From contig JAUWRE010000029.1 in assembly GCA_030610725.1 (NCBI GenBank), positions 1 to 9,031 on the forward strand: a DNA stretch of 9,031 nucleotides. The letters are read 5' to 3'. The notes under the pieces are model-generated. The model saw nothing but the letters and a program-made list of their open reading frames with translations, made no database searches and was not told where the DNA came from. Shown in pieces: positions 5,640 to 9,031 of the stretch (position 1 is its first letter; each line of letters starts with the position of its first letter). The DNA is from Candidatus Aerophobota bacterium. GTDB taxonomy: Bacteria; Aerophobota; Aerophobia; Aerophobales; AE-B3A. The position numbers and the translations under genes are program-made.

Positions 5640-6134
5640 ATGAAAGTTAAGCTGGAGGAATTGATTCAAATTCTGGAGAAAGAGGCAAGTTTATACGAGG
5701 AATTGCGTCGACTCTCCCAACAAGAAGAGGAAGTAGTAATAGAAGGAAATCTAAAAAAGCTGGATAACATTGTCAGGCAGCAAGAAGGTTTATTCTTGTA
5801 CCTGAGAAACTACGAAAAGGCAAGACATCGTCTGGTAGAGTCTTTGAGGCAAATTCTTTCCCTTCCCGAAAAAGTCACTCTCTTAGAGCTGGCTAAGGCG
5901 ATAGGCGAACCCTATGGGTCGCAACTTGAGAATCTTCAGAAGACAATAACTGGCCGGCTGAGTAAGATAAGCAAATCTAATAAGAATAACGTATCTCTTC
6001 TCGAATACTCGGTAAAAATCATTGACGAATATTTCCGTTTCCTGGCCGGAGTAGAGAAGCTGCCTATCTATACCTCTCGTGGCTGGACCAAGAAAAGAAC
6101 CCAGAAGAGGAAATTAGTGGACCAGAGAACCTGA
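5640..6134 (+). CDS. flgN: FlgN-family export chaperone
   Basis: FlgN is a cytoplasmic chaperone that binds the C-termini of FlgK and FlgL and brings them to the export gate. The 164-residue product is almost all helix and highly charged. It opens with LEELIQILEKEASLYEELR and a Gln/Glu-rich coiled-coil-like stretch to about residue 60, followed by VRQQEGLFLYLRNYEKAR, which fits the FlgN pattern. The C-terminus is basic (KKRTQKRK). The start has AGGAGGTGA at 5625-5633, 6 nt from the ATG. Its position directly ahead of flgK and flgL is the standard one. FlgN sequences are poorly conserved, so the call depends on context as well as pattern. Confidence 0.8.
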   Translation: MKVKLEELIQILEKEASLYEELRRLSQQEEEVVIEGNLKKLDNIVRQQEGLFLYLRNYEKARHRLVESLRQILSLPEKVTLLELAKAIGEPYGSQLENLQKTITGRLSKISKSNKNNVSLLEYSVKIIDEYFRFLAGVEKLPIYTSRGWTKKRTQKRKLVDQRT

Positions 6135-6152
6135 AATAGTTCATAGTCGTTG

Positions 6153-6222
6153 GTGAATAGTGAATCGCAAGCAAACAAGAAGCCAAGCGGTTGTAGGGTT
6201 TGACTGACGATTCACCATTCAC
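6153..6222. repeat. 15-bp inverted repeat (flgN-flgK gap)
   Basis: GTGAATAGTGAATCG at 6153-6167 is the reverse complement of CGATTCACCATTCAC at 6208-6222 with one mismatch, across a 40-nt spacer. Each arm is itself made of two related 7-mers (TGAATAG/TGAATCG on the left). The right arm runs straight into the heptamer array at 6208-6263. As RNA it could form a long stem between flgN and flgK, but no T-run follows. Confidence 0.6.
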
Positions 6223-6263
6223 GGTTTGCGCAATACGCAATACGATATACGCAATACGATATT
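6208..6263 (+). repeat. eight consecutive C-started heptamers upstream of flgK
   Basis: Read from 6208 in 7-nt steps the sequence gives CGATTCA, CCATTCA, CGGTTTG, CGCAATA, CGCAATA, CGATATA, CGCAATA, CGATATT. CGCAATA occurs three times in phase, and the 13-mer CGCAATACGATAT occurs twice (6236-6248, 6250-6262). The array ends 2 nt before the flgK Shine-Dalgarno (AAGGGAG, 6265-6271). No promoter of sigma-28 type was found in it. Confidence 0.75.
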
Positions 6264-6278
6264 TAAGGGAGTCTTTCT

Positions 6279-7895
6279 ATGGAAGGATTAAGGTCACTAG
6301 AAATAGGCGTACGGGCAATCAGGGCCCAGCGTGAGGCACTTCACACTATCGGGCATAACATTGCCAATGTGAATACCCCCGGATATTCAAGGCAGAGAGC
6401 CATTCTGACCACTACGCTTCCTTCGGGGTCCATGGGAACCGGAGTGAAAGTGGCGGTGATTGAAAGAATCAGGCACGGGGTGACTGACTTTTATATAAGA
6501 AAAGAAACTCCCACTTTCAACCAATGGAAAGCAAAATTTGAAGTCCTGGAACAGGTAGAGGTTCTTTTTAATGAACCCTCGGAGGCAGGAATCAGCAATA
6601 CACTGGGCGAGTTCTGGGATGCCTGGGCTGATTTAGGCAACAATCCGGAGAACGCAGCCGTCAGAGCTAATCTAAGAGAACAGACAAGAACCTTATGTGA
6701 GAGCTTGAGTGGTCTCTATGGTATATTAAAGGACCTTCAGACCAATATTGACCAACAGATAGAAGCGGAAGTGGAGGGGTTAAATAGTGTTACCCAGCAG
6801 ATAGGAGACCTCAATCAGCAAATCGAAAGAATCGAATTGGGAGGAAGGGAGACCGCTAACGACCTCAGGGATAGTCGTGATTATCTCCTTGATGGGTTAT
6901 CAGAAACGATAAACTTTACTTATAAGGAGACGGACGACAGCATCATCAGGATTAGTATATTTGGACAACTGCTGGTGAGTAAATCGAAAATCGCTGAAAT
7001 TATGACTGAAAGCGGTGAGAACGGATATCTGGATATAAAGTGGAAAGACACCGGCGAAAGTGTGGTCATAGCTGATGGAAAGTTAAGGGGATTAATTGAT
7101 GCCCGCGACCAGATTATCCCAGAATTTCTTGACTCTCTGGACAACCTTACCTCTTCGTTGATAGAGGAAGTAAATTATCTCCACCAGCGGGGGATGGGAC
7201 TGAATGGAGACAGAGAGATAGCGGGATGGAAAGATTTTACCGGGACCCTGGATGCCGATGGGAGTTTCGGTATCAATGGAGTGACCATAGAGGTTTCTGA
7301 ACTGGACGATCTGGATGCGATTATCATCAAGATAAATGTTGAAAAGGAAAATACTGGTGTTGAGGCCAGTAATCAGGAAGGCCGGCTAGTACTTCAGCCC
7401 TATTCTGATAATCCTAAAACTATTGGTATCACTGATGACCCCGATGGAATTATGCGAGAAGACCTGGGAATTTTAGCTGATTTTTTTGAAGGGTCAGGAG
7501 CAAACGACATCAGTCTAAGCGATGCCATCATAAATGATATTAACAAAATTGCTGCTTCCCAATCCGGTGCTCCGGGAGATAATAGCAATGCCCTGGCTAT
7601 AAATCTACTAAAGGGAGAGCTAACTGTAGATGAAGGAACGAGCACCTTCGGCGATTATTACAGCGGAATAATAGGGAAGCTGGGTGTTAAAACCAGACAG
7701 GCCTCCTATCTACAGAGTAACAAGGAGCTTCTCCTGACAACACTAAAAGATCGAAGGCAGAGCATCTGCGGAGTTTCTCTGGATGAGGAAACAACCAATA
7801 TAATCCTCTTTCAACAGGCCTATCGAGTAGCTGTCGCTTTTTTGAAAACCGTCAATGATATGCTGGATATTCTTACCACCAGCATGGGAGTGTAA
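6279..7895 (+). CDS. flgK: hook-associated protein 1, FlgK
   Basis: FlgK is the first hook-filament junction protein, exported through the flagellar channel and placed on the hook tip. The 538-residue product is of family length. It has the N-terminal axial motif HNIANVNTPGYSRQR at 26-40 with the GLRSLEIGVRAIRAQ helix before it. A helical D1 part follows (FNEPSEAGISNTLGEFWDAW, then the coiled-coil-like IEAEVEGLNSVTQQIGDLNQQIE). Next come a variable acidic middle region, the LKTVNDMLD segment and a C-terminal helix at 500-538 with SLDEETTNIILFQQAYRVA. The ATG has AAGGGAG at 6265-6271. The stop is 3 nt before flgL, so the two are very likely co-translated. Confidence 0.97.
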   Translation: MEGLRSLEIGVRAIRAQREALHTIGHNIANVNTPGYSRQRAILTTTLPSGSMGTGVKVAVIERIRHGVTDFYIRKETPTFNQWKAKFEVLEQVEVLFNEPSEAGISNTLGEFWDAWADLGNNPENAAVRANLREQTRTLCESLSGLYGILKDLQTNIDQQIEAEVEGLNSVTQQIGDLNQQIERIELGGRETANDLRDSRDYLLDGLSETINFTYKETDDSIIRISIFGQLLVSKSKIAEIMTESGENGYLDIKWKDTGESVVIADGKLRGLIDARDQIIPEFLDSLDNLTSSLIEEVNYLHQRGMGLNGDREIAGWKDFTGTLDADGSFGINGVTIEVSELDDLDAIIIKINVEKENTGVEASNQEGRLVLQPYSDNPKTIGITDDPDGIMREDLGILADFFEGSGANDISLSDAIINDINKIAASQSGAPGDNSNALAINLLKGELTVDEGTSTFGDYYSGIIGKLGVKTRQASYLQSNKELLLTTLKDRRQSICGVSLDEETTNIILFQQAYRVAVAFLKTVNDMLDILTTSMGV

Positions 7896-7898
7896 GAG

Positions 7899-8774
7899 AT
7901 GCGTATTACTGATTCAATGCTGGCCCAAAGGGTGATTAATAGTATAAATGATAGTAAAAGTCGTCTGGCTGAGCTGCAGAACATTCTTTCCACCGCTAAA
8001 CGGGTCAACAAACCTTCCGACGACCCTCTCCGCATATCCCATATTCTCAATTTGAGAAGAAAAATCAAGGAGACCGAGCAATATCTCGAAAACGTTGAAA
8101 TTGCTGGTACCTGGCTTGATATGGCTAATCAGGTTCTGGCTCAGAGTGGGGATGTACTCAATAGTGCTAAGGTCGTTGCCCTGCGTGAAGCCAATGCCAC
8201 CGCCACTGCCGACTCTCGGGCATCTTCCGCCGAGGAAGTAAGAAGTTTGAAAATACAATTTCAAAATTCAGCCAATACAGTCTATGCCGGTCGATATATT
8301 TTTGCCGGAACCAAAACTCTTACCCAGCCCTTTGATGAGAATGGAGAATACCATGGCGATCAGGGGAAAATCGAGATTCAGGTGGGAGAGAAGAGAATTG
8401 TAAGTATGAATTCTCCCGGGGATGAAGTATTTCAGGGAGGAGAGGATATATTTGCCGTTTTATCAGACCTGGAGACCGCTTTAGAAAATGATGATTTGTC
8501 GGGAATAAGCGATAAAGTGGGAAAGCTAGATAACTGTCTTGCTCAAATACGTCGCTGGCAAGGAGATTTTGGAGGTAGAAGCCGAAGAGTAGAAATTTCT
8601 AGAAATCAGCTTCAGGATCAAACGGTGCAAATGACCAAAATTCTCTCCTCTGCCGAGGATGCCGATATGGTTAAAATTGTGGTGGAACTCCAGGCTGCTG
8701 GGGTAGCCTATCAGGCAGCTCTTTCTGCCGGTGGACAGATTCTGCAGTATACCCTTATCAGCTTCTGGGAGTAA
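7899..8774 (+). CDS. flgL: hook-associated protein 3, FlgL
   Basis: FlgL is the second junction protein, linking FlgK to the flagellin filament. The 291-residue product starts like flagellin (MRITDSMLAQRVINSIND) with the KRVNKPSDDP motif at 34-43. A helical D1 segment follows, then YAGRYIFAGTKTLTQPF, a hallmark of this family. A short variable middle and a C-terminal helix (VVELQAAGVAYQAALSAGGQILQ) close it. It is a little shorter than the E. coli protein (317). GGGAG at 7886-7890, inside the end of flgK, serves as its ribosome binding site. fliW follows 4 nt after the stop. Confidence 0.95.
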   Translation: MRITDSMLAQRVINSINDSKSRLAELQNILSTAKRVNKPSDDPLRISHILNLRRKIKETEQYLENVEIAGTWLDMANQVLAQSGDVLNSAKVVALREANATATADSRASSAEEVRSLKIQFQNSANTVYAGRYIFAGTKTLTQPFDENGEYHGDQGKIEIQVGEKRIVSMNSPGDEVFQGGEDIFAVLSDLETALENDDLSGISDKVGKLDNCLAQIRRWQGDFGGRSRRVEISRNQLQDQTVQMTKILSSAEDADMVKIVVELQAAGVAYQAALSAGGQILQYTLISFWE

Positions 8775-8778
8775 AGGA

Positions 8779-9031
8779 ATGCAAATAACCAGCTCACGTT
8801 TTGGAAAAATAGAGGTCCGGGAAGAGGAAATTATCACCTTCCCTGAGGGCCTGATCGGTTTTTGCAGCCTTAAACGATACCTTATTATAAAGCGAGAGGC
8901 AGATAGACCTTTTCAATGGCTTCAAGCAATAGATAACCCGGAACTTGCCTTTCTCATCACCGACCCCCTTTTATTTTGCCCTGACTACAATGTTGAACTT
9001 AATCCTCAGGAAAACGCAATTTTGAAGCTAG
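8779..9031 (+). CDS. fliW: flagellar assembly factor FliW (5' part, cut by window end)
   Basis: FliW binds flagellin and, when free, binds and inhibits the RNA-binding repressor CsrA, so it couples flagellin use to translation of flagellin mRNA. The frame is open from ATG 8779 to the window edge, giving 84 residues of an expected 140-160. Family segments are clear: SSRFGKIEV at 5-13, EIITFPEGLIGF at 17-28, RPFQWLQAIDNPELAFLITDP at 43-63, and CPDYNVEL at 67-74. The Shine-Dalgarno GGGAG at 8767-8771 lies inside the end of flgL, with 7-nt spacing. csrA would be the expected next gene in lineages with this arrangement, but lies outside the window. Confidence 0.95.
   Translation, partial: MQITSSRFGKIEVREEEIITFPEGLIGFCSLKRYLIIKREADRPFQWLQAIDNPELAFLITDPLLFCPDYNVELNPQENAILKL

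Noticed and set aside
5350..5643. Plus-strand open frame of 97 codons overlapping the flgJ 3' half and running through the gap
   Set aside because: It overlaps flgJ in another frame, passes through the GC-rich palindrome and tandem heptamers, has no clear ribosome binding site, and its product is not recognisable.
6208..6263. CRISPR array
   Set aside because: Units are 7 bp with no spacers; no cas genes nearby.
6135..6278. Sigma-28 promoter upstream of flgK
   Set aside because: CGATA-like words occur but only as part of the heptamer array, and no TAAA-type -35 stands at the right distance.
677..6373. GCCAATGTGAA shared exactly by flgF (677), flgG (1421) and flgK (6363)
   Set aside because: It encodes the conserved ANVN of the axial-protein motif NIANVNTPG; the identity is explained by homology and codon preference.
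7914..8264. Minus-strand open frame of 116 codons inside flgL
   Set aside because: Antisense to the conserved flagellin-like N-terminal domain of FlgL; composition is that of a mirror frame.

Overview
The window is a nearly continuous plus-strand block of flagellar genes from a Gram-negative (two-membrane) bacterium. P-ring and L-ring proteins (FlgI, FlgH) and their chaperone FlgA are all present, so the flagellum must cross an outer membrane. The pairing of these with a FliW gene directly after flgL, and the moderate G+C, does not fit the classic enterobacterial layout. Intergenic DNA carries short-period (7-bp and 10-bp) degenerate repeats and a GC-rich palindrome, a style I associate with uncultivated deep-branching lineages known from metagenomes (for example Omnitrophota- or Aerophobota-like groups). 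That placement is a guess from style, not a demonstrated affiliation.

Layout: 1-145 holds an unrecognised 3' gene tail at most, then a perfect 9-bp-stem palindrome just ahead of flgM (146-427). The gap 428-598 contains a well-spaced sigma-54 (-24/-12) promoter candidate at 526-543. It drives a run of flgF (599-1330), flgG (1343-2131), flgA (2199-3224), flgH (3235-3813), flgI (4001-5113) and a short rod-binding flgJ (5130-5486). After a repeat-bearing gap come the late genes flgN (5640-6134), flgK (6279-7895), flgL (7899-8774) and the start of fliW (8779 to the window end). No coding gene on the minus strand is credible.

How the genes work together: FlgF and FlgG build the rod, FlgJ helps it assemble in the periplasm, and FlgA, FlgI and FlgH build the P- and L-ring bushing. 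FlgN delivers FlgK and FlgL, which form the hook-filament junction. FlgM holds sigma-28 inactive until the hook is complete. FliW links flagellin level to CsrA-controlled translation. Early/middle genes (rod and rings) lie first and late genes last.

I see no wholly new system here. The parts not explained by textbook flagellar biology are: the repeats that fill every gap longer than 140 bp and appear to have rewritten the 3' end of flgJ and possibly the 5' end of flgA; a FlgH with no visible lipoprotein cysteine; and the paired regulatory structures around flgM and flgF.
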